DNA of 49,262 nt. Source: Acidimicrobiales bacterium AG-410-I20. GTDB lineage: Bacteria; Actinomycetota; Acidimicrobiia; Acidimicrobiales; MedAcidi-G1. Where the stretch lies: the NCBI GenBank assembly GCA_949538625.1, contig CATISD010000112.1, forward strand, positions 1 through 49,262, read 5' to 3'. Below are positions 1 to 8,801 of this stretch, piece by piece. The first letter of the stretch is position 1, and each line of letters begins with the position of its first letter. The notes under the pieces are model-generated. The model did no database searches. It had not been told where the DNA came from and was given only the letters and a program-made list of their open reading frames with translations. A program made the translations under genes and the position numbers.

Positions 1-470
1 ATCGCTAGGCTTTTGTGTTTTACTACTTCTCGATCCTCTGCAGGCACTCGAGAGTAACCAGGTTGCTGTCCACGTTCTTCGGAATTTACTTCATAGTGAG
101 CGTTCTCGTAGTTTGTCCGGCTTCGTAGGCGGTTTGCTGTTTGGCGTCGTTTACTTTCAAAGCGTTTTCTTCTACGCCTCAGTCTTCTCGTTAGTTTCTC
201 AACAAGAAGATCGATTGCTTCACTCATTGAGTGACCGGCAGCATGTGCTCGGATGGGAGTACCATTTAGATCTAATGAAGCTTCAGCAATAGCCGGTAGT
301 TCTAATCTGGATTTTGAGCGAACTTTTAGTTTTACAACTGCGGCAAGTACTGGTTCGTGCCCTAATTCACATAGATGGCGGATCTTTGTTAGAACGATTT
401 CTCTATCTTTGGATCCAACTTCACCTTGAGTAAGAAGATCAATATCGCAAATGTCATGTGGCTTAACCAA
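1..470 (-). CDS. HPF/RaiA-type ribosome-associated protein, 3' end cut by the window
   Basis: About 156 codons are visible. The gene runs off the left edge. An N-terminal S30AE-like region (a beta strand rich in basic residues, then a helix ending in an Arg-rich stretch near residue 95) is followed by a linker. The window ends within a segment reading REVVKHKSLA, which resembles the start of the C-terminal sigma54-modulation/S30EA dimerisation domain. Proteins of this family bind the 30S subunit and drive ribosome hibernation. No ATG or GTG is in frame after the upstream stop. The best start is TTG at 470, with GGGGG just upstream as ribosome binding site. Assignment to the long actinobacterial HPF group is by recognition of the pattern. 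The start is the weakest part. Confidence 0.7.
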   Translation of the reverse strand, partial: MVKPHDICDIDLLTQGEVGSKDREIVLTKIRHLCELGHEPVLAAVVKLKVRSKSRLELPAIAEASLDLNGTPIRAHAAGHSMSEAIDLLVEKLTRRLRRRRKRFESKRRQTANRLRSRTNYENAHYEVNSEERGQQPGYSRVPAEDREVVKHKSLA

Positions 471-563
471 GTCATTCCCCCGTTTCTGACTTCGTGTTTA
501 GATTTAATTGATCTTCGCGTATTTATCCACCGATGTCATGTAAATCCAGTACAGACTGCATAG

Positions 564-1289
564 ATGAATTTGACGATGTCTGAAGCTCTTCAATTGTCTC
601 AGCGTGAAATGGTTTGTGCGGTAGGCGGAGGCGGGAAAACAAGTTTGGTTCTTTCACTCGCCTCAGAAGGGGAAGAGAAGAATTATCCGATCATCGTGAC
701 TACAACAACCAAAATGGGGTTAGAAGAAGAGAGAGGGTTCCTTACGGTAACAGGCGAAGAAATCCCGCCGACGGACCGGACTGTTCGATGGATAGGGGGC
801 ATTCAAGGAGAAAGAGTGCTTGGGAGAGACCCTGAAGAGGTGGACACTTGTTTTTCAGATTTTCATGGATGGGTTCTAGTAGAAGCAGATGGAGCTCGAA
901 GATGTCCGATAAAGGCACCAGCTAGGCACGAACCAGTAATACCTTCGCAGGCAACGTTAGTTGTACTCAATATTGGGTTAGATGCGGTTGAGAAGTCAAT
1001 TGGGGATGTGGCTCATCGGCCAGAATTGCTTGCAGAGATTTTAGGAGTAGGTAGAGAATCTTTAATTACACCTCAAATGGTTGCTTCTTTAGTTATTCAT
1101 AATGAGGGCGGACGAAAACGAATTCCAGATTCTTCAAGATTTATTCTTGCTTTGACGAAATGCACGGAAGAAAAAAGACAGGTAGCCAACCAAATTATTG
1201 AAGTGCTTTCGGAATATGAAAAAGCCCCCGAAAGAGTGGTTCTAGTTGGCCGACCAGGAGAAATTTTAGATTCAAGATGTCTTAGCTGA
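564..1289 (+). CDS. yqeC: YqeC-like P-loop protein (putative selenium cofactor accessory factor)
   Basis: This 241-residue protein has a glycine-rich P-loop, GGGGKTS, at residues 21-27. A VEADGAR segment follows near residue 106, then KAPA, an arrangement seen in the YqeC family. Members are linked by genomic context to selenium-dependent molybdenum hydroxylases, but their biochemistry is unproven. No selD, yqeB or molybdenum hydroxylase gene lies in this window, so the selenium link is family knowledge only. The start ATG has CAGACT six bases upstream and no Shine-Dalgarno sequence, and a second in-frame ATG lies four codons on. The 3' end overlaps the convergent fumarase gene by eight bases. 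Confidence 0.72.
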   Translation: MNLTMSEALQLSQREMVCAVGGGGKTSLVLSLASEGEEKNYPIIVTTTTKMGLEEERGFLTVTGEEIPPTDRTVRWIGGIQGERVLGRDPEEVDTCFSDFHGWVLVEADGARRCPIKAPARHEPVIPSQATLVVLNIGLDAVEKSIGDVAHRPELLAEILGVGRESLITPQMVASLVIHNEGGRKRIPDSSRFILALTKCTEEKRQVANQIIEVLSEYEKAPERVVLVGRPGEILDSRCLS

Positions 1290-2931
1290 TTTTTACACTC
1301 GTAGTGACTTGGTTGTAAAAATCATTGCCTTTATCGTCAATGACGATAAAGGCAGGGAAGTCTTCTACCTCGATACGCCATATTGCTTCCATGCCTAGTT
1401 CCGGATATTCAAGCACTTCAACTTTCTTGATCGAATCTTTTGCTAGACGAGCTGCAGGCCCCCCAATTGATCCAAGATAAAAACCGCCATGCTGTGCACA
1501 AGAGTTAGTAACTTCGGCTGATCTATTGCCCTTAGCTAACATAATCAGACTGCCGCCGGCAGACTGAAAACGTTCAACATATGAATCCATACGGCCTGCT
1601 GTGGTTGGGCCAAAAGATCCTGATGCGTATCCCTCAGGAGTTTTAGCTGGGCCGGCGTAATAAATAGGGTGCTCCTTTAAGTAACTAGGCATCTCTTGGC
1701 CAGAGTCAAGCAACTCAGAAATTTTTGCATGTGCAATATCGCGTGCGACCACAAGAGTTCCTGTTAATGAAAGACGTGTAGTGACGGGGTGCTTAGATAG
1801 CTCTTCTTGTATTAGTGGCATTGGTTGGTCAAGGTCGATAGGGATAACTTCATCGGTTAATTCGCTATCAACTATTTCTGGAAGAAATTGTGCAGGGTCC
1901 TCTTCAAGGACTTCGAGAAAAATTCCCTCCCGAGTAATTTTTCCTAATGCCTGCCGGTCTGCAGAACAAGAAACGGCAATACCGACAGGATTTGAAGCCC
2001 CATGACGAGGAAGACGCACTACGCGAACGTCATGGCAGAAGTATTTGCCACCAAATTGCGCTCCAATACCAAAATGACGTGTCATCTCCAGAATACGATC
2101 TTCCCATTCTAAATCTCGGAAAGCATGACCTGAAGAACTTCCAGATGTTGGTAAGTGGTCAAGGTAATGTGCTGAAGCGTACTTGGCGACTTTCAGCGTG
2201 TGCTCTGCAGAGGTGCCGCCAATCACAACTGCAAGGTGATATGGAGGGCAGGCTGAGGTTCCGAGACTTCGAAGCTTTTCTTCAAGAAAAGAACTAAGGC
2301 TTTCCGGGTTCAATAAAGCTTTTGTCTCTTGATAAAGGAAACTCTTATTTGCAGAGCCTCCACCTTTTGCCATGAAAAGGAATTTGTATTCCTCTCCAGG
2401 AACAGACTCAATCTCAATTTGAGCCGGCAAGTTATTTTGTGTGTTCTCCTCAGTGAACATGTCAAGAGGTGCCAACTGTGAATATCTAAGGTTGCTTGTT
2501 TGGTAGGTGTCATGGATGCCAAGTGATATGGACTCCCGATCATCGCCTTTGGTAAGTATTTGTTGACCTTTCTTAGCGGAGACTATTGCTGTACCGGTAT
2601 CTTGACATGACGGCAGCACTCCACCGGCAGCGATACAGGCATTTTGTAGAAGTTCTATCGCTACAAAGCGGTCGTTTTTAGAAGATTCAGGGTCATCAAG
2701 AATTGCAGCGACTTGCGCTAAATGGCTTGACCTTAGGAGATGAGCTATATCTCGCATAGCAGTGGTCGTCAATAGACGAATTGCCTCGTCACTAACCTCA
2801 AGAAATGTTCTTTCCCCAGGCCCTTCAATTAACTGAATTCCATCTTCAGAAATTTTTCGGAAATCCGTTGTTGTATAGGGGTCACTAGTGAGAGGCAGTA
2901 AATCAGTGAAGTTAAACTCCGCTTCTTTCAT
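1282..2931 (-). CDS. fumA: Class I (iron-sulfur) fumarate hydratase
   Basis: This protein of about 549 residues converts fumarate and malate reversibly in the TCA cycle. It is a full-length FumA-type enzyme with the alpha and beta fumarase domains fused. Three cysteines in the segments [14 protein letters not shown] and VSCSADR match the three ligands of the catalytic [4Fe-4S] cluster. The C-terminal half carries the [11 protein letters not shown] segment typical of the beta domain. An in-frame GTG two codons upstream (2937) is an alternative start, and neither has a clear ribosome binding site. The gene converges on yqeC with an eight-base overlap. It lies 38 bases after the F420-type oxidoreductase gene on the same strand, so they may be cotranscribed. 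The fold assignment is secure. Confidence 0.95.
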   Translation of the reverse strand: MKEAEFNFTDLLPLTSDPYTTTDFRKISEDGIQLIEGPGERTFLEVSDEAIRLLTTTAMRDIAHLLRSSHLAQVAAILDDPESSKNDRFVAIELLQNACIAAGGVLPSCQDTGTAIVSAKKGQQILTKGDDRESISLGIHDTYQTSNLRYSQLAPLDMFTEENTQNNLPAQIEIESVPGEEYKFLFMAKGGGSANKSFLYQETKALLNPESLSSFLEEKLRSLGTSACPPYHLAVVIGGTSAEHTLKVAKYASAHYLDHLPTSGSSSGHAFRDLEWEDRILEMTRHFGIGAQFGGKYFCHDVRVVRLPRHGASNPVGIAVSCSADRQALGKITREGIFLEVLEEDPAQFLPEIVDSELTDEVIPIDLDQPMPLIQEELSKHPVTTRLSLTGTLVVARDIAHAKISELLDSGQEMPSYLKEHPIYYAGPAKTPEGYASGSFGPTTAGRMDSYVERFQSAGGSLIMLAKGNRSAEVTNSCAQHGGFYLGSIGGPAARLAKDSIKKVEVLEYPELGMEAIWRIEVEDFPAFIVIDDKGNDFYNQVTTSVKIS

Positions 2932-2969
2932 AAACACAACGGTATCGCTGTGTTGGGCAACAAGGGGGG

Positions 2970-4007
2970 TTACTTAGCAGATAACTCTGAGACTATAGGA
3001 GCCCAGAAGTCCAAATTAAGGTGCCTCGCCACTGAATAAAAGGTCATTCTGTCAACACAATCGCCCCAACGAGCGGTAATTCGTGACGCTATCTGATCTG
3101 GTTCGCCGACAATCGCAAAAGTATCCAGTATGTCGTCATCAATAAGGTCACCCATGGCTACCCATTCACCTTTCTTTGAAAGAGTGTTGAGTTCTGTTTG
3201 AAGATCACCCCATCCATGCATGTCCAGAACAGGGCGATAAGCCGGAGTAGATGCGTAAAATGCGATTTGTTGACGTATCCCGCGAGCAGCATCTTCCATT
3301 TCTTCTTCATTCCGTCCAGTTACAACAAAACCTGGTCCCGATATTTCAAAATCTTCGAGGGTTCTCCCTGATGTCGCTAGTCCTCGTTCCAGAGCAGGCA
3401 GTGTAACTTCACGTAAATAAGCTTCAGTGGAGAAACTGTGGCAGACGATACCGTCGCAAACTTCTCCAGCTACTTCCGTCATCATTGGTCCTACAGCTGA
3501 AATGAAAATCTTTGGTGTGCCAGATGGATTAGGCCCAGGATTAAAGAATGGAGTCATGAGCGTGTGCTGATAGAAGTCCCCACGGAAGTTCAGTCGCTCG
3601 CCAGTTTCCCATGCATCCCAGATAGCTCTTGTTGCTAAAATCATTTCTCTCATTCGAGCAGCTGGACGTGACCACTCCATTGAGAAACGCTTCGTAATAT
3701 GAGGCTTAATTTGTGTACCCAAACCGAGAATAAATCGACCACCGCTGTACCGCTGTAAGTCATATCCAAGGTTCGCAAGAAGCATAGGGTTCCTAGCAAA
3801 CCCCACTGCAATCCCAGTTCCAAGTTCGATGTTTTCGGTATGTTCAGCAGCAATCATGTGAGGGAGGAAAGGGTCGTGACTTGTTTCCGCAGTCCACGCA
3901 CCTGCATAACCACCATCTTCAATTTTTTTAGCTGCTGCAGCAATTTCTGAGAACCCACCGCTATCAGAAGTGGGCAAAGCCATTGGTAATCCACTATCAA
4001 TCTTCAT
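2970..4007 (-). CDS. Luciferase-like (LLM class) F420-dependent oxidoreductase
   Basis: This is a 345-residue TIM-barrel protein of the bacterial luciferase-like family, resembling the MSMEG_2256-type F420-dependent group. Characteristic segments are [14 protein letters not shown] (about residues 70-83), the Gly-rich [11 protein letters not shown] and the C-terminal [12 protein letters not shown]. Such enzymes move hydride between F420H2 and organic substrates. The substrate here is unknown. The longer frame would begin at a TTG (4031). The ATG at 4007 is preferred because TATGGT sits exactly six bases before it and the family begins with a short MK-D-GLP segment. The histidine phosphatase gene diverges from it 46 bases away across a symmetrical promoter. 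Confidence 0.85.
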   Translation of the reverse strand: MKIDSGLPMALPTSDSGGFSEIAAAAKKIEDGGYAGAWTAETSHDPFLPHMIAAEHTENIELGTGIAVGFARNPMLLANLGYDLQRYSGGRFILGLGTQIKPHITKRFSMEWSRPAARMREMILATRAIWDAWETGERLNFRGDFYQHTLMTPFFNPGPNPSGTPKIFISAVGPMMTEVAGEVCDGIVCHSFSTEAYLREVTLPALERGLATSGRTLEDFEISGPGFVVTGRNEEEMEDAARGIRQQIAFYASTPAYRPVLDMHGWGDLQTELNTLSKKGEWVAMGDLIDDDILDTFAIVGEPDQIASRITARWGDCVDRMTFYSVARHLNLDFWAPIVSELSAK

Positions 4008-4013
4008 ACAAAA

Positions 4014-4019
4014 ACCATA
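4014..4019 (-). promoter_or_regulatory. Predicted leaderless -10 element of the F420 oxidoreductase gene
   Basis: TATGGT on the minus strand (preceded by GC) lies six bases before the ATG at 4007, so transcription should begin at or next to the start codon. It forms the left arm of a perfect inverted repeat whose right arm is the -10 candidate of the opposite gene. Confidence 0.6.
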
Positions 4020-4045
4020 GCGCAACGACAAACCGACGCTATGGT
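4014..4045. repeat. Perfect 9-bp inverted repeat forming a divergent promoter
   Basis: ACCATAGCG (4014-4022) and CGCTATGGT (4037-4045) are exact reverse complements separated by 14 bases. Each arm contains an outward-facing GCTATGGT. These are the -10 candidates of the two divergent genes. The dyad could be a symmetrical bidirectional promoter, an operator, or both. Confidence 0.65.
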
Positions 4046-4053
4046 CCGGACAT

Positions 4054-4674
4054 ATGGAACTTATTCTTATTCGACATGGTTTACCTATCAGGGTAGATAA
4101 TTCAGAAACTGGTGAAGAAGCCGACCCTTCTCTTTCGCCTTTAGGATTACGTCAAGCAGAAGCCCTTGCTGACTGGTTAATTCATGGACCGGCAGCAGAA
4201 AAAATAGATGCGGTTTATTCAAGCCCTAAAAAACGTGCGCTAGAGACAGTCCAACCTTTAGCCAAGGGTCTAGAACAACAAGTCATCATTGAGCCACGCA
4301 TCATTGAATATGATGCTGGTGAAACCTCGTACATTCCAATCGAAGAAATAAAAGGTGAACCTGAATGGTATGAAATGATACAAGCAGGCATACCTGACCC
4401 AAGAGCTTTTCAGGCTCAAGTAATTGAAGGGATCGAATCAATAATCTCAAATCATTCAGGTGGCCGAGTGGCGGTTGGCTGTCATGGCGGAGTTATAGCG
4501 GTATATCTCGCTCACCTTATGGGCGTTACTCAGCCCTTATTTTTTGAAGCACACTACACTTCAATGAACCGAGTGATGGCAGCTTCAACCGGTGAACGCA
4601 GCGTAGTTTCCATGAATGAACTTGCTCACTTACAAGTAGCCAGTGTGCCGCTTTCTTCCTATAAGAAGAATTAA
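4054..4674 (+). CDS. Histidine phosphatase family protein
   Basis: This 206-residue member of the phosphoglycerate-mutase-like superfamily has the catalytic LIRHG motif at residues 4-8. The SSPKKRALET segment supplies the second arginine and the CHGG segment the second histidine. Such enzymes remove phosphate from small metabolites or proteins. The substrate cannot be told from sequence. It is divergent from the F420 oxidoreductase gene and overlaps the convergent acetoacetyl-CoA synthetase gene by four bases at its 3' end. A TATGGT element lies eight bases before the ATG. Confidence 0.85.
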   Translation: MELILIRHGLPIRVDNSETGEEADPSLSPLGLRQAEALADWLIHGPAAEKIDAVYSSPKKRALETVQPLAKGLEQQVIIEPRIIEYDAGETSYIPIEEIKGEPEWYEMIQAGIPDPRAFQAQVIEGIESIISNHSGGRVAVGCHGGVIAVYLAHLMGVTQPLFFEAHYTSMNRVMAASTGERSVVSMNELAHLQVASVPLSSYKKN

Positions 4675-6596
4675 TTTAATTCAGGAAGATCCCTGAAATT
4701 CTCTAAAGAATCCGGATTAACAAGTGATTCAATATTAGTGACCGGAAGCCCTTGGATAACATTTTTTACAGCAAGTTCAACAAGTTTCCCTGACCTAGTG
4801 CGTGGAAGATCAGGAACACTCAAGATAATGGAAGGAACATGGCGAGGGGAGGCACCGTTTCGAATAGATAGGCACACCCTTTCTTTTAAATCATCGTCAA
4901 AAGAAAATCCATCAGCCATGACAACGAATAACACAATTCTGACGTCACCATTCCAATTCTGACCCACAGCAAGACTCTCTAAAACTTCATCAAATGCGTC
5001 TACTCGTCTATAAATCTCTGCAGTTCCAATACGGACCCCACCAGGATTAAGAGTTGCATCAGATCTACCGTGAATAATAAAGCCACCTTCCACAGTTTTT
5101 TCTGCGAAGTCTCCTTGATGCCAGAAACCTGGGAACTTTTCGAAGTAAGTGGCTTTATACCGAAGATCACCCGGATCTTCCCAGAAGCCAATTGGCATCG
5201 AAGGAAATGCAGACTTACAAACCAACTCTCCTGGAACACCAACATCGGCTGGACTCCCATTACTGTCCACCACATCCATATCTTGGCCCAAAATTGGTCC
5301 CTGTATCTGACCTGCGAAAACTGGACTAGTTGGATTACCTCCTACAAGACAACCACATAGATCTGTTCCTCCAGAAATAGACGCTAGATGAACATCGTTC
5401 TTCCAATCTCTATAAATATGACTAAAACTTTCAGGACTAAGCGGACTACCTGTAGAGCAAACTGTTCGTAAAGTTTTTAGTTCATGACTCTCAATAGGAC
5501 GTAAACCTGCTGAAGAGACAGAGTCAATAAATTTAGCAGAAACACCAAAGAGAGTTATTTGAGTTTCATCAATCAAATCAAACAACCGTGATGCATCCGG
5601 ATAAAAAGGCGATCCATCATAAAGTACAAGCGTTGCTTCAGCAGATAGGCCTGCTGCCAACCAATTCCACATCATCCAGCCGGCAGTAGTGAAATAAAAA
5701 AGCCGATCCCTAGAGCGAACATCGCAGTGTAAACGGTGCTCTACAAGGTGCTTCAAAAGCAAGCCACCTGCCCTATGGGCAATGCATTTAGGAGCTCCGG
5801 TAGTGCCAGAGGAATACAAGATATAAAGGGGATGATCAAAAGGAAGACTTACAAAATGAACCTCCTGAGCCTTCTGCTCACCATAAAAATCATTAAATGT
5901 TTCACAGTTTTTTAGCTGTGGAAGACTGTCTTCATCATCTGAGACAACAACAATTTTATTGATGGTCGGGAGCTCATTTACTACTTCAACTATTTTCTTA
6001 CCTAAGTCAAATTCACGTCCGCCATATTGGTAGCTACTAATTGTGAAAAGTATCTTTGGGTCAATTTGTTTAAAACGGTCAATAACTCCTCTGGAGCCAA
6101 AATCGGGCGACACTGAAGAAAAGACGGCACCTATAGAGGCGGAAGCAAGCATCACAGCATAAATTTCAATTCCATTAGGTAGCCATGCTGCGACACGGTC
6201 ACCTTTTCTAATACCGGAGGACAACAATGCCTGCTGTAGCTGAGATACAAGATTGTTTAACTCACCCCAAGAAACTTCTCTAGAAGTTTTGTTTTCTGAT
6301 TCAAAAATAAGAGCCGCTTCATGATCAGAACGCTTCAGTAAATTTTCAGCGTAATTTAATGAAGCTCCATTAAAGAATTCAGTTTGATATAACTCTGAAC
6401 CATCTGAAACTGAAGGTCCTTCACCACGTTCTCCAATAATTTGGAAGTAGTTCCAAACAAGATCCCAGAATTCTGCGGGATTCCTAATAGACCAATTATG
6501 CAACTCTGTTTCGGGGACATTAGCCGCAGTACAAAATGAACGCATCTGACTTGAACTTGTTTGTTCAAAAGAAGGTTTCCACAAATAATTATCCAT
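4671..6596 (-). CDS. Acetoacetyl-CoA synthetase
   Basis: This 641-residue ANL-superfamily adenylating enzyme has the size and N-terminal architecture of acetoacetate-CoA ligase. The AMP-binding motif YSSGTTGAPK lies near residues 264-273. The WMMWNWL segment is typical of the acetoacetyl-CoA synthetase branch. The C-terminal domain ends with the usual RTRSGKLVE lysine motif. The enzyme activates acetoacetate with ATP and CoA, feeding ketone bodies or polyhydroxybutyrate products into acetyl-CoA or anabolism. TACGCT lies eight bases upstream of the ATG. The MaoC-fold gene diverges 43 bases away, which would fit a shared role in acyl-CoA metabolism (inference). Confidence 0.93.
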   Translation of the reverse strand: MDNYLWKPSFEQTSSSQMRSFCTAANVPETELHNWSIRNPAEFWDLVWNYFQIIGERGEGPSVSDGSELYQTEFFNGASLNYAENLLKRSDHEAALIFESENKTSREVSWGELNNLVSQLQQALLSSGIRKGDRVAAWLPNGIEIYAVMLASASIGAVFSSVSPDFGSRGVIDRFKQIDPKILFTISSYQYGGREFDLGKKIVEVVNELPTINKIVVVSDDEDSLPQLKNCETFNDFYGEQKAQEVHFVSLPFDHPLYILYSSGTTGAPKCIAHRAGGLLLKHLVEHRLHCDVRSRDRLFYFTTAGWMMWNWLAAGLSAEATLVLYDGSPFYPDASRLFDLIDETQITLFGVSAKFIDSVSSAGLRPIESHELKTLRTVCSTGSPLSPESFSHIYRDWKNDVHLASISGGTDLCGCLVGGNPTSPVFAGQIQGPILGQDMDVVDSNGSPADVGVPGELVCKSAFPSMPIGFWEDPGDLRYKATYFEKFPGFWHQGDFAEKTVEGGFIIHGRSDATLNPGGVRIGTAEIYRRVDAFDEVLESLAVGQNWNGDVRIVLFVVMADGFSFDDDLKERVCLSIRNGASPRHVPSIILSVPDLPRTRSGKLVELAVKNVIQGLPVTNIESLVNPDSLENFRDLPELN

Positions 6597-6639
6597 CGCC
6601 GACGAGCGTAGTCAGACTTAAACGGGCCACAATAGACGA

Positions 6640-7131
6640 GTGAGCAAAAAAGCAGAATCTCTTGGTTTATGGTTTGAAGAATTACAGGTCGGTCTAGTCA
6701 TTCAGCACTCTATAAAGCACACAGTCTCGGAATCCGAGAATGAAGAGTTTTGTTTAATGACACATAATCCGCAACCTTTACATCTCGACCCAAGTTTTGC
6801 GGCAAAATCAGTTTTCGGACAACGAATAGTTAACAGTTTATTGACTCTGGGTTTAACAGTTGGAGTAAGTGTTGAAGACACCACCTTAGGAACTACTGTG
6901 GCCAATCTAGGATTTGAAGAGACCGTTTTCCCGAATCCAGTTTTCTTAAATGACACGTTAAATTTTGAAACTGAAGTTAAGCATTCTCGGATATCCGCAT
7001 CACGACCCGAAACCGGAATAGTCACCTTTGAACATCGTGCTTTCAAACAAAGTGGAGAGCTCGTTTGTCGCTGTCGACGAAATGCACTAATGCACTGCAT
7101 GCCCTCTGTGAACAAACAAAGTAATGAATAG
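6640..7131 (+). CDS. MaoC-family hotdog-fold hydratase
   Basis: This 163-residue MaoC-like protein has the Asp/His hydratase motif region. N-P-x-P-L-H-x-D is visible as NPQPLHLDPSFA (about residues 43-54), followed by the FGQRIVNSLL helix. Relatives hydrate enoyl-CoA esters. Single-domain members in actinobacteria often act on short or branched acyl-CoA, such as mesaconyl-type substrates. It starts at GTG, with CACAAT six bases before it and no Shine-Dalgarno sequence. The next gene begins eight bases after its stop, so these two probably share an mRNA. Confidence 0.85.
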   Translation: MSKKAESLGLWFEELQVGLVIQHSIKHTVSESENEEFCLMTHNPQPLHLDPSFAAKSVFGQRIVNSLLTLGLTVGVSVEDTTLGTTVANLGFEETVFPNPVFLNDTLNFETEVKHSRISASRPETGIVTFEHRAFKQSGELVCRCRRNALMHCMPSVNKQSNE

Positions 7132-7139
7132 AGAGTTTC

Positions 7140-7787
7140 ATGACAATTTATAATGATGCACATTTAACTAGTCTCAAAATAAATGATGACTCCAATAATT
7201 GGCGTGCAGCCGGATTCGATATTGTGGAATCAGATCAGGGAGTTTCAACCTCTCGCATCGGAAATGTGTTACTCCAATTTCAGAAAGAGCCTGCCGGTCA
7301 TGGAATCCATGCAATCGGGACAAACAATTTAGAGAGAGTTATTGACGGTCTTACATTTTTTGTTGATCCCTGGATAGAGAACAGAAATAACGATCAGTTC
7401 AATCATTCAAATCATGTAAGTCGGATTGATCACCTTGTGGTTACAACTTCTGATTGTGACCGAACAACGCAAGCTTTAGAAACAGTTGGCATTGAGGCTC
7501 GCAGAGTAAGGGCTTTCGGAAAAGAAGAGTCAAAGATGAGGCAAACATTTTTTTGGCTCGGAGATATCATTCTTGAGTTAGTTGGGCCCGACACGAAATC
7601 TGGTGATGAGCCAGCGAAAATTTGGGGTCTTGCTCTTATTTCAGAACAAATAGAAAAAACAGTTGATTTCTATGGAGAGGCAGCGACCCCATTAAAACCC
7701 GCAGTGCAACCCGGGAGATATATCACAACAGTGAAGACTAGAAATTTTGGCATTGCAGACGCTTTAGCGATTATGACACCAAACTAG
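7140..7787 (+). CDS. VOC/glyoxalase-like domain protein
   Basis: This 215-residue protein has a recognisable vicinal-oxygen-chelate half: SRIDHLVVTTSDCDRTTQALE near residue 97 and FFWLGDIILELVGP near residue 139. A second, less conserved half carries WGLALISEQIEKTVDFYG. The pattern of HLVV followed by an E in the beta strand is typical of metal-binding VOC modules. The reaction is not known. The gene follows the MaoC gene by eight bases with a GAGAG ribosome binding site and may work with it on CoA or keto-acid intermediates (inference). Confidence 0.75.
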   Translation: MTIYNDAHLTSLKINDDSNNWRAAGFDIVESDQGVSTSRIGNVLLQFQKEPAGHGIHAIGTNNLERVIDGLTFFVDPWIENRNNDQFNHSNHVSRIDHLVVTTSDCDRTTQALETVGIEARRVRAFGKEESKMRQTFFWLGDIILELVGPDTKSGDEPAKIWGLALISEQIEKTVDFYGEAATPLKPAVQPGRYITTVKTRNFGIADALAIMTPN

Positions 7788-7817
7788 AGCAAAAATGACC
7801 AATAACTTCTAACCTGT

Positions 7818-7837
7818 ATTCTCATTGATTCTCAATT
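7818..7837 (+). repeat. Tandem 10-bp repeat upstream of the fur-family gene
   Basis: ATTCTCATTG is followed directly by ATTCTCAATT, a direct repeat with a spacing of one helical turn. It covers the place where the -35 region of the promoter at 7842 should lie. It is a candidate operator, possibly for autoregulation. Confidence 0.5.
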
Positions 7838-7841
7838 AGTC

Positions 7842-7847
7842 TAAGGT
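7842..7847 (+). promoter_or_regulatory. Predicted leaderless -10 element of the fur-family gene
   Basis: TAAGGT sits six bases before the ATG at 7854. It could be read as an AAGG ribosome binding site, but the exact TANNNT-N6 spacing recurs throughout this window and favours a promoter reading. Confidence 0.55.
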
Positions 7848-7853
7848 TCTTAT

Positions 7854-8309
7854 ATGGAGCACTCTTATTCAGAAATAAATGAAATACATACCACGGTTGG
7901 TCGTCGGCTACATGTCGCAAATAAGCGATACAGCAAATCTCGTTACGCCGTGGTGAAAATTCTTCTAGAGGGTGGGCGACCAATGACGTTGCCAGAGATC
8001 CTAGAAGTTGGGGAAGCCATAGGTTTAGCACAGAGTTCCGCGTACCGAAATCTCAGTGAAATGTCAGAAATAGGGATAGTTCGACTTATTAACTCTGGGG
8101 ATGAACATAGCCGTTTTGAACTTGATGAGTCTTTAACAGGACACCATCATCATCTTGAATGTAGAAAATGTGGACGTTTAGAGGATTTTACTGTCACAGA
8201 AGAATTTGAAAAAATTGTAAAAAAAGTGATGGATAGAGTTGAAAAACAGGGATTTAAAGCCGGTAGTCACCGATTTGACATACTCGGTCAATGCGCGGAA
8301 TGTTTTTAA
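7854..8309 (+). CDS. Fur-family metal-responsive transcriptional repressor
   Basis: This 151-residue protein has the winged-helix DNA-binding domain first (LAQSSAYRNLSEM recognition helix near residue 67) and then the dimerisation and metal domain. The HHHHLECRKCG segment and the C-terminal CAECF give the two CxxC pairs of the structural zinc site. The histidine cluster supplies regulatory-site ligands. Whether it senses iron, zinc or peroxide cannot be decided from sequence. A tandem repeat over its own promoter suggests autoregulation. A Nudix gene starts three bases after its stop and is probably cotranscribed. Confidence 0.9.
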   Translation: MEHSYSEINEIHTTVGRRLHVANKRYSKSRYAVVKILLEGGRPMTLPEILEVGEAIGLAQSSAYRNLSEMSEIGIVRLINSGDEHSRFELDESLTGHHHHLECRKCGRLEDFTVTEEFEKIVKKVMDRVEKQGFKAGSHRFDILGQCAECF

Positions 8310-8312
8310 GCA

Positions 8313-8801
8313 ATGTCGCAAAAACGTCAAGCTGCGCGGGTGGTTCTTCTAAATAAGTCAAATGAAATTTTCCTCATTCATTCAGAAGATCCAATTGATC
8401 CTTTTAAACCTTCCTGGTGGGAAATACCAGGCGGTGGAATTGGTTGGGGAGAGGATTCTGCTACGGCTGCGGCAAGAGAACTATGGGAAGAAACTGGAAT
8501 ACAAGCAGAGATGGGGCCCGTTGTATGGACACAACAAGTCCAGTTTACTTTCGGGCCTTATTTTTTTGATAACGATGAAAAAATTCACATTGCATGGTGT
8601 GATGGAGGAGAGTACAGGCCGAAACATCTTGAAGCTTTAGAAGCGGCAGCGTTTATTGAAGCGCAGTGGTGGGCTGTGGAAGAACTTTTATCACAGGATT
8701 TCCCTGTTCTGCCCGAAAGACTTAGAGAGTTTTTACCCGACCTTGTAGAGGGAAAGATCCCGCCAACACCAGTAGATATTTCTCCTAAGAGTCTTGACTG
8801 A
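8313..8801 (+). CDS. Nudix hydrolase
   Basis: This 162-residue protein carries a complete Nudix box, from the glycine of GGGIGWGE to REL-WEE-TGI (about residues 41-63), which matches G-x5-E-x7-RE-U-x-EE-x-G-U. Such enzymes hydrolyse nucleoside diphosphates linked to another group, such as oxidised nucleotides or sugar nucleotides. The substrate is not identifiable. It follows the fur-family gene after three bases. Its last 17 bases overlap the convergent tetR-like gene. Confidence 0.9.
   Translation: MSQKRQAARVVLLNKSNEIFLIHSEDPIDPFKPSWWEIPGGGIGWGEDSATAAARELWEETGIQAEMGPVVWTQQVQFTFGPYFFDNDEKIHIAWCDGGEYRPKHLEALEAAAFIEAQWWAVEELLSQDFPVLPERLREFLPDLVEGKIPPTPVDISPKSLD

Noticed and set aside
1947-2297. 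116-codon plus-strand open frame opposite fumarase
   Set aside because: The minus strand encodes class I fumarase with all cluster cysteines. The plus frame has no family pattern.
6702-7163. 153-codon minus-strand open frame opposite the MaoC-fold gene
   Set aside because: The plus-strand frame encodes a recognisable hydratase, and the antisense product has no family pattern.
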